A stretch of 64,000 bases of DNA, from assembly GCA_025526995.1 (NCBI GenBank), contig JAHLKG010000009.1:930001-994000 (forward strand), given 5' to 3'. The position numbers were made by a program, and so were the translations under genes. The DNA comes from Powellomyces hirtus (lineage: Eukaryota > Chytridiomycota > Chytridiomycetes > Spizellomycetales > Powellomycetaceae). Position 1 is the first letter of the stretch. Each line of letters opens with the position of its first letter. The notes beneath the pieces are model-generated. The model was not told the DNA's origin. It made no database searches and worked only from the letters and a program-made list of their open reading frames with translations. Positions 1 to 11,719 of the stretch are shown here, in pieces.

Positions 1-1060
1 CGTACACGACGTCTGCCTTCAGGACATAATTGTGACCCTTTTCCATCGGCAGCATTTCGTAGGGAATGCCATGGTTAAAACACAAGGCATCGCCGGGCGT
101 CGGGGCAAAGTCAATGTGCTGGGTAGGGTCGGGCGATAGGAACCGCACAACACCTCCCTTGATGTCGTCCTCTCCTTTACTGAAAAATATCAGCAGCGTC
201 AACTCGCTCCGCAGCCCATCGGCAGTCACCCGCGGGGTATCGGTATGCTTTGCCATTCCCTGGCCCAAGTCGTATCGGGTGACAATTGGACCTTGCGCCA
301 CGCCAACCAACGGACGATTCTCGAACGTCGGCGGCAAGTATTGCTTCAGATAGTCGTAGAAGGAGTCCTGGAGTTCAGAGTCTGAAATTGCCATGGTCCA
401 AAGGGCTTCTCCAGCAGCCAGATCCACCTCATTTGTTCCATAGTGCATCGTTGGTAAAGTCCTCGCCAAAACCTCGGCCGACGTATAAGCTACGATGCGC
501 GCTTCCGTATTCCAGGCCTGGCTGATGTGTCGAAGTATCGGGTCTTTGATGGGTAGCCCGAATGATGACAGGTCGATGCGAGTCATGCATGTAGGACCCT
601 TTTGGCCTTCTGGAATCGCTTTGTCGATCCAATTCGGTACACAGACTCCCAGACGAGCAGAGGGGCTTGCGTTCTTTGCGAAAGCAATGGGTGGTGGCGG
701 GCGGATCGGATTGGCACTCTTTGCAAAAGCAATCGGGGGTGGTGCATAGTTGGTACTGTTGCAAGGAGTGGACGATGGGACAGTGTCGCAGGAGAAGACA
801 GAAGAAGTGCTGTGGTTGGCCAGTGGTTGCGGGGGCGGGTCTATCCAGTAGCGCTCGTCAATGGTCGATCCCAATGGCAGCAGAGGATGCGTTGGGTCCT
901 GCAGGTACCCTATTTTGACGAAGCAAGCCCCGCAAAGGTCCATGTCTCTGCAGCTCCCGCACTTCAGACGGGTGCCTAGGACCTTGCCCTGCTGACAAAG
1001 ATCGCAAATTGAGAGAACATAACGGAAATTCTGCATGTGCGTGGTGTTAAACTCTCGCAT
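1..1060 (-). CDS. ZZ-type zinc finger / 2OG-Fe(II) oxygenase fusion, 3' end off the left edge
   Basis: One open exon runs from ATG at 1060 to the window edge (about 353 codons seen). A TGA lies in frame four codons upstream of the ATG, which fixes the start. The N-terminus (about residues 20-55) carries the cysteine pattern CDLC...CGSC...DLCGAC, typical of a ZZ zinc finger. A proline-rich linker follows, holding a 15-codon tandem duplication (PPPIAFAK twice). The last ~130 residues match a prolyl-4-hydroxylase-like 2-oxoglutarate/Fe(II) dioxygenase: HTD supplies the HxD iron ligands, CFNHG the distal His, and YVLKADVVY the basic 2OG-binding position (Lys here, often Arg). The family hydroxylates protein or small-molecule substrates; the substrate is unknown. 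The ZZ finger suggests recruitment to a protein partner (inference). Confidence 0.72.
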   Translation of the reverse strand, partial: MREFNTTHMQNFRYVLSICDLCQQGKVLGTRLKCGSCRDMDLCGACFVKIGYLQDPTHPLLPLGSTIDERYWIDPPPQPLANHSTSSVFSCDTVPSSTPCNSTNYAPPPIAFAKSANPIRPPPPIAFAKNASPSARLGVCVPNWIDKAIPEGQKGPTCMTRIDLSSFGLPIKDPILRHISQAWNTEARIVAYTSAEVLARTLPTMHYGTNEVDLAAGEALWTMAISDSELQDSFYDYLKQYLPPTFENRPLVGVAQGPIVTRYDLGQGMAKHTDTPRVTADGLRSELTLLIFFSKGEDDIKGGVVRFLSPDPTQHIDFAPTPGDALCFNHGIPYEMLPMEKGHNYVLKADVVY

Positions 1061-2168
1061 GACCTGGGGTCAACGACGAAGGACTGTCTGCCGTGCTGAG
1101 AGTCGGAGTGGTTAGGCGTTTCCTAGGACTTGGCAGCAGTAAAACACTCCCCACAGAGCTTGAAAATGGATAGTTTACACCGTTCTGCGGCGAATTCGCG
1201 GAGACTTCGGAGGGCGCAGTTGCGCCACACTTCGCTCGTTGGCACGCTCAAGGGCCAAAAACGACAACGGGTTTAAGCCAGCCGTAAATTGCCGCTGTTC
1301 TTCCCAAGTGACCCCTCCACCACGCGCGGTATGCATCCCCACATCGTAGTCTACCATGGGAATCTCCAGAGATCCATCACTTCAATGTCCAACGATAAAC
1401 GGCATTTGCATGCGTTTTGACACATGAACTTCATAAACCTCTCCAGGTTCCACCGCCTGTGAAAAGATTCTATCGAAACGTTGGTGCGATCTGTGCCGTC
1501 GATAGGTTTTGAATGGAGGTCGTAGTGTTGTGTGGCTCGGTACCTAAGAAGTCCATAGAATTCTGCCCCAGCTTCGGCATGCAGAGAATGCCTGACCGAT
1601 GACTGCTTGCGGCGATGACTGCGTGCGGCATATTTGGAATGGCGCTCGTATATTGTTTGCCTTCGGCACCCATGGAGCCTTGTGAGGGGCCCGGGCCGGG
1701 AGAGGCCTTTTTATTGTCCCCTGAGTGCTGTTTGGGGTTTGGTGGGGCATGATCAGCGCTTTTTCGTGTGCCTCTAACACACCGCCCGTAACAAGATCTC
1801 CGTGGAACCTCACCTTTTACCACTTAACTGACATACACTATTTGTTCACACAACGATTGTAGGTTTCTCAAGCTTTAAATGTATCATTCCTAACTTGTAT
1901 GTAGACGCAAGGGTCACACGGTCGACTACTGCGTGCTCCCTTCTGTAAAACAAGGCTTGTGCGAAAGTCATTCTTCATCTTATGAACCGGAAGAATAATA
2001 AGTCCGTCTTGCATGTTGAGTTTCGAGAGAGGAGTTGGACAAGGAGAATGCTTTTGTGTATTAAAATGACGCTGTGTCATCATAATAGCCATTGAGTATG
2101 CACAAAGTGTCCGAAATCTTTGGCGAAATGTGCTTTGCATACGCCCGCCGTCAACTTCGGATTTTCCT
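1061..2168. other. Intergenic, no confident gene
   Basis: About 1.1 kb between two minus-strand genes. The only candidate is a 60-codon minus-strand ORF at 1175-1357, which could also read as a 3' exon after an AG just upstream. Its composition is protein-like, but I recognise no family. Two overlapping minus-strand ORFs at 1470-1823 have no convincing features. Confidence 0.3.
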
Positions 2169-3711
2169 CTATAGTTTTGGGAACACTGCTTTCCGCTTGC
2201 CGAGATTTGCCGCAATCGCAATCTGCAGATCCTGGGTGACACAAAACACCCACAGGAAGATATTGTGTCAAACATCCGGGGGCAGGGTAGTCTGCAAGTG
2301 ATCTGCATGCCAGGGGTATTCCACTGACCTGCGTGTTCGTCATGGCCGAGTTCCAAACCCCGACATAGTTGAGCCCGTCAGCAACGGAATGGTCGCGCGA
2401 ATAGTTGAGGATGTGTTTGACGCCAAGGGTGACGACGGGAGATTTGGAGGCGATTTCGGTTGCGGTCGCGAGGGCGGCGGCCATGAGCTCGGTCCTTGGT
2501 ACGACTTTGCTAACAAGCCCGTGCTGCAGCGCTTCGGATGCAGGGAAGCGGCGGCCGGTGAATGCTAGTTCGCGCATCCAACTGTCGTTGCCCACTGTCA
2601 AGAAGAGAAAATGTGAGAAAGAGACACATAGAGACGGACAGTGCCTGTTACAAAGCCTGCGCTTTGACAGCTGATTGGTGACTCTGTTTCAGCGTCCCCT
2701 CCAGTTCCGCCATCCGACTTGCTGCCGTTTTGCAAACATCAACCACCTCCCATTCAAGGCATGGCGAAATTTCTGATCCAGTGCGCGATTCACTTTCACT
2801 GGCTCCTGCACTTCCCCTTCCAATCCATCTTTGAACATACCAACTTTGGGCATTCTTTGTAGTGTACCTGTTGACATAAATTCACAAGCGAGGTGAGCAA
2901 AGCTTGGAAGGAGGGAGGAGAAGGCACTGCTGCCAATGATGACAACAAGCATGCATGGAGTAGAATCCCACTAACCAACATCAGCGACCAATCCAATATC
3001 CACCTCCTTGATTGAAAACGAGGCATCGTTGGCAGCATAGCGGATATCGCACGCGGTCATGAGATCAATGCCTATAGGAACATTTACGAATCGTTGATTG
3101 CCCGCGACACCTCCTCCATCGTCTGTTCTAACATTGTTGTCTGACCTGCACCAATGCATGCGCCATGCACGGCTACAATCACCGCGCGTCCACATTCCTC
3201 AATCGCCGTGAACGAGGCTTGCATGGCGTTGACCAGCGAAAGAAACCCAATCGCTTTGCGTGCAGGATCCTGGGCTTCTCCGATAAGTGATCCCGTAAAG
3301 TCCTTCACTAACATGCGAAAAAGAAATCAGCAGACGTTAGAAACAACATTGATGAGTGACCGTTGTTGTTCTTTGATGGCAAAACATACAGTCTAGTCCA
3401 GCGGTGAAGTGTTTGCCCTCGCCGCCCGAGATGACCACCGCGCGGACGTTCGTGTCTTCACGGACGGTTTCAAAAACTTTACGGAACTCAACCCAAAACC
3501 TAACGAATCGCAAAAGAAGTACGAACAAGATCGTTGTGAGCTCCGTGGCCCGAGGCGTTTGCTGGGAGCTGTCCTAACCACTAGTCATAACGTACGCCTT
3601 GTTCATAGAGTTGAGGTCGCTCGGCCGGTGCAATTCAACATGCAGAACAGCGGGGGCGGGGAAGGACAGGCGCACTGTATTCAGGGCGCCGTACGCAGCT
3701 GTGTCGGACAT
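2169..3711 (-). CDS. ECH1: Delta3,5-Delta2,4-dienoyl-CoA isomerase (crotonase family)
   Basis: Seven exons can be joined by consensus GT-AG sites: 3711-3596, 3499-3390, 3307-3146, 3071-2976, 2867-2841, 2594-2329 and 2231-2169, giving 279 residues. The order of motifs follows ECH1: NSMNKAFW, AVVISGGEGKHFTAGLD, VAVHGACIGAG, TACDIRYAANDASF, KEVDIGLVADVG, then LNYSRDHSVADGLNY. The oxyanion-hole region (GKHFTAGLD, HGACIGAG) and the acidic residues of KEVDIGLVAD are present. The enzyme shifts double bonds during beta-oxidation of unsaturated fatty acids with odd-numbered double bonds. The protein ends in PKL, a plausible weak PTS1, and I see no mitochondrial presequence, so a peroxisomal location is likely (inference). 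One exon is only 27 bases long. Confidence 0.9.
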
Positions 3712-4025
3712 TATTGCAGGTATGTACACGGGATGTGGTTTGGGTTGAGCTTTGGATAAGGACAGGCGGTATTCAACCGAGCGAGAAGGTCACGCATGCG
3801 CCTCTATGCGCGTGTCATTTAATACATGTGGCGCATGTGGCGAGGGTGAATGAAGGCTCTTGCGGTATCGATATGACACCCATGAGCCATTATGCTCACC
3901 AATCAGCGCTGCTGGAGCTTTCCGATGCAAAATATTGAAAGCTGTCTCTCGATACGTTTATTTATTCCAATTACATATCAATTCAGGGATTTGCCAAGGG
4001 AAACGACAAACAAAAAAGAAGAGGA
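3712..4025. other. Intergenic between ECH1 start and GPATCH1 stop
   Basis: The 5' flank of ECH1 and 3' flank of GPATCH1 share this space. It has the T-rich or A-rich composition expected of flanks. No ORF or RNA gene is recognised. Confidence 0.4.
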
Positions 4026-7000
4026 CTACATGAAATCAGCAGCCGAAGGCCTGGCGCGTGTCCTTGTAGATGAAGACTCATTCTCGTCTGATTCATCCAG
4101 TATGTGGCGTGTTGATGATGGTGGTGGTAGTGGTTTTTCTCTTGTTGTTGGTGCTGGAGGGGAAGGCGCCCCAAACGTTTCCGCCCGACGGTCGGAGGCC
4201 GTGTAAGGACTTTCGAAGGCTAACAATGATGGCGGACGAGGGCTCCGATCTCCATCTGCATCCATGTGCCGTGAGGATCGGGAAAGCGCTTTCGGAGGCG
4301 GTACTGCATCCTGTTGTACGTGATGCTGAGGCAGCTTCACCACGGGTTTCTCCAACCACACCTCCTCCTCCTCCTCATCCGAGTACACGCGCCGTTTGTT
4401 CTTGGAGCTTGACGTATGGCGGCGTCGTTTCCTATCCCTTTCCTTTACCTTCTCCTTATCAGTTCTCTCCGCCACATCTCGTTTCCGTTTCACCCTGCGT
4501 TCGTCATCGTCACTAGTAATGTCACGCGCATCTTTTTTGTGTTTTTTTCGCTTCTTGCGGTCCTTGTCGTCTTTCCGTGATGATGATGGTAATGGCGAGG
4601 CTGTGGTTGGAGGCAAGGGAAGGGGAAGTGTTTCGTCATCGCTGTCCCGAGTGCGCTTTTTAGTGGATTCTGATCGCGATGGTAGTAGTGGGAGGGGTGG
4701 GACGGAAGGTTCATTGGAATCGACGAAAACGGACTGCTTAGATTGAGAGGGTGTGGCTACTGCTGGGATGGGTAACGATTCCTGGCGGGGCGGATTTGGC
4801 TCATTATCCAAAGCCGCACCATCAATATCCAAGGCACCTTGCAGTGATGAGCTCGGCGCAACCACAGAACTACCAGGCGGGGTTGCAGCAGCCACCTCCG
4901 CTGGTGGTTTGACGGCTTTTCCGCGGTCTTCCTTTTTTCTGAAGACGGGGCGGAATATAGGTGGAGGAAGTTTTTCGCGTGCAGGGGGTGGTAATGACGG
5001 TGATGATAGTGGTGATGCTTTGGACTGGACGAGAGGCGGGACGTGAGGTTCTGCCGCCGGTCGCTGCGATTGCGGCAAAGGTAACGGCGTTGTGTTTACA
5101 TCCTCTTCATCGCTATCACTCTCGTCCTCGTCCGAATCGGCAAAAATGGCTTTGAAAATGTCCATGGCAGGGCGCTCCGGGACCTCGTCCGGAAGTCCAT
5201 CGTCGGGCTCCTCTTCCTGTTTTATGGATGTGGTGGTGGTGTTCTTCAACTGCACCGACACCGCATCGCGGGTCAAGGTCTCCTTCGCGCCGCCATCCGT
5301 AATCTCGTCCGCCACACTATCGGGAGCAGCTTTCAGGATCCCCTGGGCCACGAGTCGATCCCGCTCGTGGAAGAGATCGTTCATGGCGCGTTTATTCAGT
5401 GCTTCCTTCTCATACCGTTTCTCTTCGTCAATGCGAGACTGTTCACGCGCATCCTCGTCATCTTCACCTCCGCCCTTCTTTTTCTGCTTAGCATACGGGT
5501 CGGCAACATTGAAGCGTTTGCAGAGCAGTTTCTCGGGGCGCCATTCGGTGCGGGTGCGGGTGAGGGCGCCGTACATGTTCATCTGGGCGGCTCCGTTCTG
5601 CACGTCGGTTTTGGCCGATGGTGCGTTGTAGTTGGTGTCGGTTGGTTGCGAAGCGGAGGTGAAACGCGAGGCCATCATGGAAGAGAGGGGTTTGAAAATT
5701 TGCGCAGCTTTGGAGAATTCGAGTTTCTCGTGCGCGATGTCTTGCCGAGTAAGATGCTGCAAAGTCCGATAAGAGATTAGATTATTTGCCTGAGAGGTCC
5801 ATCACGTTAAAGAAGCACCACCACCGACCTTGGGATTGGCGGCATATTCCGCAGCTAATCCAGCCTTCACTTCCAAGAACCTGCGATACCGCTGCTGCTT
5901 GGGCATATCGTTTCCAAAGGGCATGAACCCCTTCAAAGCCGCCAAAGCCGTATCTTTGTCCACTTTGGGTCCCGCATCTTTCGGCGCCGTCTTGTCTTCA
6001 TTGGATCCCGCCACCGCCGAATTCCCGCGAGTTCTGGCAGCCTTGTCGATGAACTCCTGCAGCCTGTCCTGCTCTTTGATGGGAAGGAACGAGAATACGG
6101 ATCGCTGAGGTGCTTTCAGCGCTTCTTCGCCAAGAATATCGCGCCGCATGTCGGCTGTCAACTGGGATTGCTCGTGCTGTTGTGCTTGGCGAGATGGGTG
6201 GATACGCGAGTCGACGTGTGAAGGTGTCGAGCCAGCGGGAAGGGGTGCCGCCGCAAAGTCATGCATGGGCACAAAGGCCGCTGGGAGTTCAGGCGGAGCA
6301 TACCTGTTCGGAATGGTTCAGCAAATGGATTGTCGTCGTCAATGTTGAAGGCATGCCATTAGATGCTCACCACTTTGGCTCCGGCATTGCGGTTTTAGCC
6401 AGGGTAAAGCCCTCCAAAGGAGGACGCCCATCATGGCAAATGCTGATCGTCAGATCGAATCCTGTGATGTGCTAGAACAGCCGCAAAGGAGTGTGAGCGC
6501 CGGCGCATGCAAGAGTGTTCGTCAACGAGTGTTACCCGATCTTTTGTCCTCAATGTACTCTGCTGACGCGAGGCTCCGCCATCAAACTTCCGTTTGAGCA
6601 TAGGTCGGTCTTCATCATCGTCGATGATCATGTCGTAACTCGCCATGCCAGATCCATACACATCCAGGTCCTCATCCTCGTCTTCGAAGACGCCAACGCC
6701 AAAGCCACCTGCACGACAAAAGGATACCGCATCAGGAATTTGCACTCGCAAGCGTCTCCAGGTCCTCGGACCGCACCTTTCCCTGGTTTCGCGGCCGATT
6801 GCGGCTCATTCTTCCCAGTTGTTTGGGACTGAGAACCTGATGTGAGGAGTAAGAGATGTCTTTATAATTTTCACGAATGAGCAGAAAGCGAAGCCGCTTA
6901 TCAGTGACAGTGAGGAGTGTGGAGAGATCCACTTGGAGAGGAAGGGGAGAGGTGTTTATGGGGCGGATGTACTCACCACGGCCGGCGAATTCTGGAGCAT

Positions 7001-7896
7001 GATGGAACGGGTTGTAACCAAGTCCGAAGCTGTCGGTCTTGGGTTTCAGCAAGTCGATTGAAATGTCTCTGGGAGCAAACGTGTGATTTGCCGCATGTAT
7101 GTCCTCGACTCCTGTTTCGCGTGAAGCAGATATGGGACATCAGCGCGGGGACAGGTTATGGGAAGAATGTTGTTCCACGGATGAATACGCGTACCGTTCT
7201 TCGCCTTCCGCTTCGCGCGCGGACCAACACCGTGTCCTTCCCTCCATCCCATCTGGCGCAACAATTTGATACCAATGGGGTCTTTTGCCGGCCCAATCAA
7301 GTCCTCTACCAGTTTTCCTGCGACAGCACCCAAGGCGTTCTGACTATCCCCGCCGGCGGCGCTTACTGCTGCGCGTTTCCGGGCCAGCTCTTTCGCAGTG
7401 CCGCCAACAATGTCATAGTCCTCGGTCGCGGCAATCTTTTGTCCGTCGCCGATCGCTTCCAGGTCTTCTTCATCCATGAAATCCTCCGGCTTTGCGGCAC
7501 TTGCAGGATTGTAACGCGAGCTTCTACTGGACACAAACTGCGAAGGAGCCCATCCTATTCCGATACATCAAGCAATGTCAGCACATATTCATTATTCAAA
7601 GCAACCGTAAGCAACATGCACAGAAATGACACACCCTCTTTAGATCCAACTGAGTTGAAATACCCAGCCGAAAACCCGCCGGTGAAAGCACCATGGAACC
7701 GCTTCCGCCCCTGTTCGTCACGCGGCTCCTGCATATGAACAGGCAGATACTTGTTGCGCTCCTTTGCTTTCACATCCAACGGATCCTCGGGCTGTTCTGT
7801 ACCAAAGGTCACGAATGTGTGCTGCGACGACCGCCCAGAGCGCAAGTCACTGTTGCCGCCGCCGCCTTCATCTCGCCCGGTCCGCCGACTCCCCAT
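4026..7896 (-). CDS. GPATCH1: G-patch domain protein, GPATCH1/TGH-like splicing factor
   Basis: Eight exons joined in frame give about 1,087 residues: 7896-7635, 7554-7195, 7111-6977, 6836-6777, 6708-6559, 6461-6371, 6303-5829 and 5756-4026. The N-terminus has the family block [20 protein letters not shown] followed by [10 protein letters not shown] and [12 protein letters not shown]-patch lies near residue 190 ([19 protein letters not shown]). Downstream come FAPRDI, GFGVG plus acidic residues, [27 protein letters not shown] and KRFNVADPY, then [14 protein letters not shown]. The C-terminal third is Lys/Arg/Ser-rich and low complexity, as in nuclear RNA-processing factors. The family acts in spliceosomal C complex/mRNA and small-RNA processing. 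The small exon 6836-6777 is the least certain. The gene is divergent from SERF with 304 bases between starts. Confidence 0.88.
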
Positions 7897-8200
7897 TTTT
7901 TCACGCCGCGTCTGTCTGTATGTCTCTCCTGATGTGTTCCTTTCTCTGTGTCTGATGTGGTGTAATACGGGTTCCCTATACTTGGTCGAATTGAGGAGAT
8001 CTGCCTAATGTCGCATGTGAACTGCCAGGAAAACCCAGCTGCGACCTGGATAGATGTAGCCTCTTTGTGACAAGTCGCGTTGGGAAAGCTCAGAGCACCA
8101 AAAAACGCTCACCCCCCCACCCCCCCCATTTCGCAGTCTTTTTCTAACTCACGTCCACAGACCACACATCTCCCGACACAACCAGTCAGTTGATGCAACC
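7897..8200. promoter_or_regulatory. Shared divergent promoter of GPATCH1 (-) and SERF (+)
   Basis: The 304 bases between two opposite start codons must hold both promoters. It contains two C-runs separated by one A (about 8112-8130) and CT-rich tracts. I see no clear TATA box. Function is inferred only from position. Confidence 0.4.
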
Positions 8201-8568
8201 ATGGCCCGTAAGGAACCGCCTGAAAGTGCTCTGTTAGGTAGAAAGTTCTAGCGACGGAATTGACTCATTTCATGTCCTCTTTTTGTAAACAATAGGAGGA
8301 AATCAAAGAGACTTGGCTCGGGCGAAGAATGCCAAGAAGGAAGATGGCAAGGGAGTGCGGAAGGACAACATGACCCATGCTCAGCGAAAAGAACAGTAAG
8401 TGCCCGATAAGAGTTTTGGAGAGAGGAAACTCCGTGCATCCTGCTCATGCCTGTCTGTTGCTATTCTAAAGCGATGCGAAAGTCCTGCAGGAGAAACAGG
8501 CAGCAAAAGCTGCTGCGAAAGCTGCCGCGGAAGCAGCGGGAGGAGGAGCCCCAGGCGTGAAGAAATAA
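8201..8568 (+). CDS. SERF: SERF/4F5 family small protein
   Basis: A 67-residue protein comes from three exons: 8201-8207 (only 7 bases), 8296-8395 and 8472-8568. It begins MARGNQRDLARAKNAKK, the hallmark start of the 4F5/SERF family, and continues with a charged Lys/Ala-rich helix. Donor GTAAGG at 8208 and acceptor AATAG before 8296 are needed to join Met-Ala-Arg to the conserved GNQRD. SERF proteins are small, disordered, nucleic-acid-binding factors that modify amyloid aggregation. An AATAAA polyadenylation-type hexamer at 8564-8569 overlaps the TAA stop codon. The exons are too short to appear in ordinary ORF scans. Confidence 0.85.
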
Positions 8569-9354
8569 AGACTGGAGCGTTTGTGTCCTTGCCCTCTCGT
8601 TCTGGCGCTGGCTCGGGGCTGCCTCCCGCAATCGCCCTTCCGGGAACGCCGTGTACGGAAGTGGGCTGAGTCTGATGGCTCGCCGTGAGATTCGCGGATG
8701 CCACAAAACTGTTACGTATCTGAATGATAATTTATATTGCACATGTCTTTACTGTCTTTTCCCCTTTCACTTGAATGTCTGGGAACCTCGATCATCCAGT
8801 TCACCGTATCCGAGGCACTAAATGGACTGAGGTCTCGGCCTCCGAGTCACCGTGCAGGACTTGTCCAACAGATCTCTATGCGCACTTCAGTAACCGTTAA
8901 TCGTCCGACATTCCCAAAGGAGAGGAAGAGAGAATGTGCGAAACGACATACGTAAAATGTATATATATAAAACTCTATGAATGGGAGATGAAAATCCGGC
9001 CCGCCTTGAAAGCGGGGAAGGGGTGATGGGGGAGTGTACAAAACAAAGTGTTCAGGCATTGCAATGGGGTAAGGGGCAAGCGGACAGGGTGATGACTAGA
9101 TGCAAGGGGGTTGTACATACTTTCGATGTGACGACGGTATGAATGCGCGTATGCGCAGTGATGACAGGGTCGCTCCGTGGCGGGGCGGGAGACATGAGAC
9201 GGGCCGTTGGTTGCATCGCTAGAGGCTGGCTGTTCGCACACATTTTAATGACGGTGGAAGTAGCGAGTTTGCATGCGCAGGTGTTGGGATGTCTTTTGAT
9301 CAGAGGCGTGTGTTGACAGTTGACATTCTGGAATTGACCTGCATGTGAATTTGC
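8569..9354. other. Intergenic between convergent SERF and membrane-protein genes
   Basis: About 790 bases. There is an A/T patch with TATATATATA near 8957 and otherwise mixed composition. Short ORFs on both strands look random. No RNA gene is seen. Confidence 0.35.
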
Positions 9355-11095
9355 TCAGTCCAGTTCGATTCGTGGGCGCGAAATGCCTGGTGCTTCTTCA
9401 ACGTCGTTCTTCCGTCGTCTGGCTTGCACTGAAAATTGATGCTTGACATTAGCACAGCCAACAACAGAGAAGGAACTCTCATCAACATACCCATCTCTCG
9501 AAGACCAGAATCGAAGCCCTTGAGGCACATCACAGCATTGACCATCGTCATAACGTTCAGCAAAAGCTGGACAGCAGCTGTGAGAAAATGAGGTATGTGA
9601 GCTTTTAGTTCTCCATCAAGGAATGAGGGATGGTGTTTGACTTCATACCGAACGATTTGAGCCAGATCTCTGTGACCTTGAGTTCGTCCTTGAGGGCGGT
9701 TTGCGATGCCACGATTACGTAGACCACGGCAATAATGTTTCCCATAATCAAAGCAAAGAAAGCGTACATGCACGATCGATTAGCGTACTGGATGGCAAAC
9801 CACCCGCACGCGTAGTACGAGGCTGCAACAGCAGCGAGAATGATCATCGGAGGTAGCCAGAACTCGGACTGAGCCGTGATGCTATCTGGCGGGTCGCTTG
9901 GATTCTGCTGGTTGACAGAGGCCTTAAATTTCTCCTCATCGCGGGCCATTTTGGCAATTTTGTTCAAAACCATAGCGACGACGATTTGCAGCACAATGCC
10001 GAAGCTGAAATAGAGATTGACCTTGAGAAACAATATGAACAAATGGACGTGGCGGAGTAACCCTAAAATCGAAACGCAATCACGTTTAGTTTTGAAAATA
10101 CAGGAAGGATCTCGAGGGTCAAACATCGACTCACGCTTCTTGACCAAACTGGCGCCCTGTTGTTGAAAGATGTGCCAACCGTACTCGCGGTAAACTTTGT
10201 ACGCAAGGAAACACGAGGCCGCCGCCATGACAAACATGACACCAATGACGGCGTAACCAAAGATGGTCGCGGTGTGCAGATGATTATTAGCATGGTCCAC
10301 ATTGGCCAGCATCGTTGCTGCTGAGAATTTAGCTGCTTCCCCCCGGGGTCCCCACCGGGATCCAGGCATCCATTTTAGATCAACAGTGTCGCATTCTGGA
10401 TAATCCCGAACCCAGACATCGAAACGATCCCGAATTGTGTTTGGCCAGCCCTCTTGAATAGCTTTCCGGTAAAGGTCGTTGCAAACTCCCAACGGCTTCA
10501 GTTGATATACTTGTACAACAGAGTATCCAAAGCATGCAACGTTGAATACAGCTACAGCTATCGTTTGCATGGTATTCTTGTGGATGTACTGAATGCAAAA
10601 CAAAGGAGTGCGAGCAGTTAGAACGTGCAGGGAAAGAACTATCGTTCCCAGCATGTCACTCCGCTTTACTCGAACGCAATACCAAGCTTTCCGCACGCGA
10701 CACCCATTATCAAACCGGTTCCCACCGAGTTACAAGGTACTCACCGCTTCACAAGTCAACGCAGCCTGGAAAAGCATTCCCAATACAAACAGACCAAAGT
10801 AAACCATGACAAAGATCAAGTTGCCTCGCCGATCAAACGCATCTTGCAGATATTCACGAACATGTGCGATGATGACGGCCTCCAGGGAAATGACAATGAC
10901 GGCCGCGACGATGGAAAGACCGACGGCGAGCTGCGGCCAGCTGCACTCGGATACACGGCTAAAGAAACCCATTTTTCGTGGCGGTGGCGGCGAGGCTGCA
11001 GTTGAAGTCGTTGTGGTTGTTGTGGTTGTGGTGTGAGTGCGTGGTGGTTTTGAATGGGAAGCAGAATGAGCCAGCGGGGCTGTCTGTGGCGGCAT
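9355..11095 (-). CDS. Multi-pass membrane protein, uncharacterised
   Basis: Five exons (11095-10745, 10588-10135, 10062-9649, 9577-9491, 9428-9355) join cleanly to 459 residues. A shorter start at Met 42 (about 10972, beginning MGFFSRV) would give 418 residues and removes a Thr-run/proline-rich leader. I count seven or eight hydrophobic spans: two in exon 1, one at the start of exon 2 and one late in it, one starting exon 3, two more in exon 3, and one in exon 4. An extramembrane loop between spans 3 and 4 has two cysteines (GVCNDLY, PECDTVD) that could pair. The tail is basic then acidic and ends RPRIELD. I do not recognise the family well enough to name a function. It is divergent from PEX11. 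Confidence 0.75.
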
Positions 11096-11719
11096 AGCGG
11101 CCGAGAATGGGTTGCAGTGAGTTGAGGCGACAGCGGTGGAGATGCAGGCGCAGCAATTGGTGTGTCTGTCTCTCCACCTTCCTCGATGTAACTTCTCAGG
11201 TGGGTGGACGACGGCGAGGAGGAGGAGGTCTGAGGGAAGGACCTTGCAAGTGGCAGATGGGGGTCTTTCAGGTGTTCCTGTTCGATAGTCGTCAAAACCG
11301 TAGTAAGTATGGTAAGCCAGGGGGAAATGTTTTATCAGATCATAAGACGAAACGCCCTTTTTGCGCTTCCGTGTAGTGCGTGTTTCTGGGGACTTGCATA
11401 TTGGGATGGATTGAGGGTGGATTCAAGGATTCGAGGATTCGAGGAGGATGGGATGGGAACAGGGCCGCCAAACTCGAACAAACAAAACAAACAACTTGAC
11501 CGACAAAACTCTTCCAAATCTGCTGCGGCGCTTGTCGTACATGGTCGCACACCGTCGTACACAGTTATACAGAGGCTCATGCTGCATCTAGGGTGGACGG
11601 AACGATTCGGATGTGGTTGCTGCGCACAATTCCCATCGGTTAAATCTTGTGGCTGCGTGCGTGCGTGAGCAGTGCTCCTCCCCCGTTGCTCATCGTTCCA
11701 AAAGACCTTTGCTCACATC
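11096..11719. promoter_or_regulatory. Divergent promoter region of membrane protein (-) and PEX11 (+)
   Basis: About 620 bases separate the two start codons. A small tandem of AGGATTCG units occurs at about 11425-11445. No recognised ORF or RNA gene lies here. Promoter role is inferred from the divergent layout. Confidence 0.35.

Noticed and set aside
1470..1823. Two overlapping minus-strand ORFs of 117 and 89 codons
   Set aside because: They use different frames of the same DNA, have no family resemblance and no credible exon partners.
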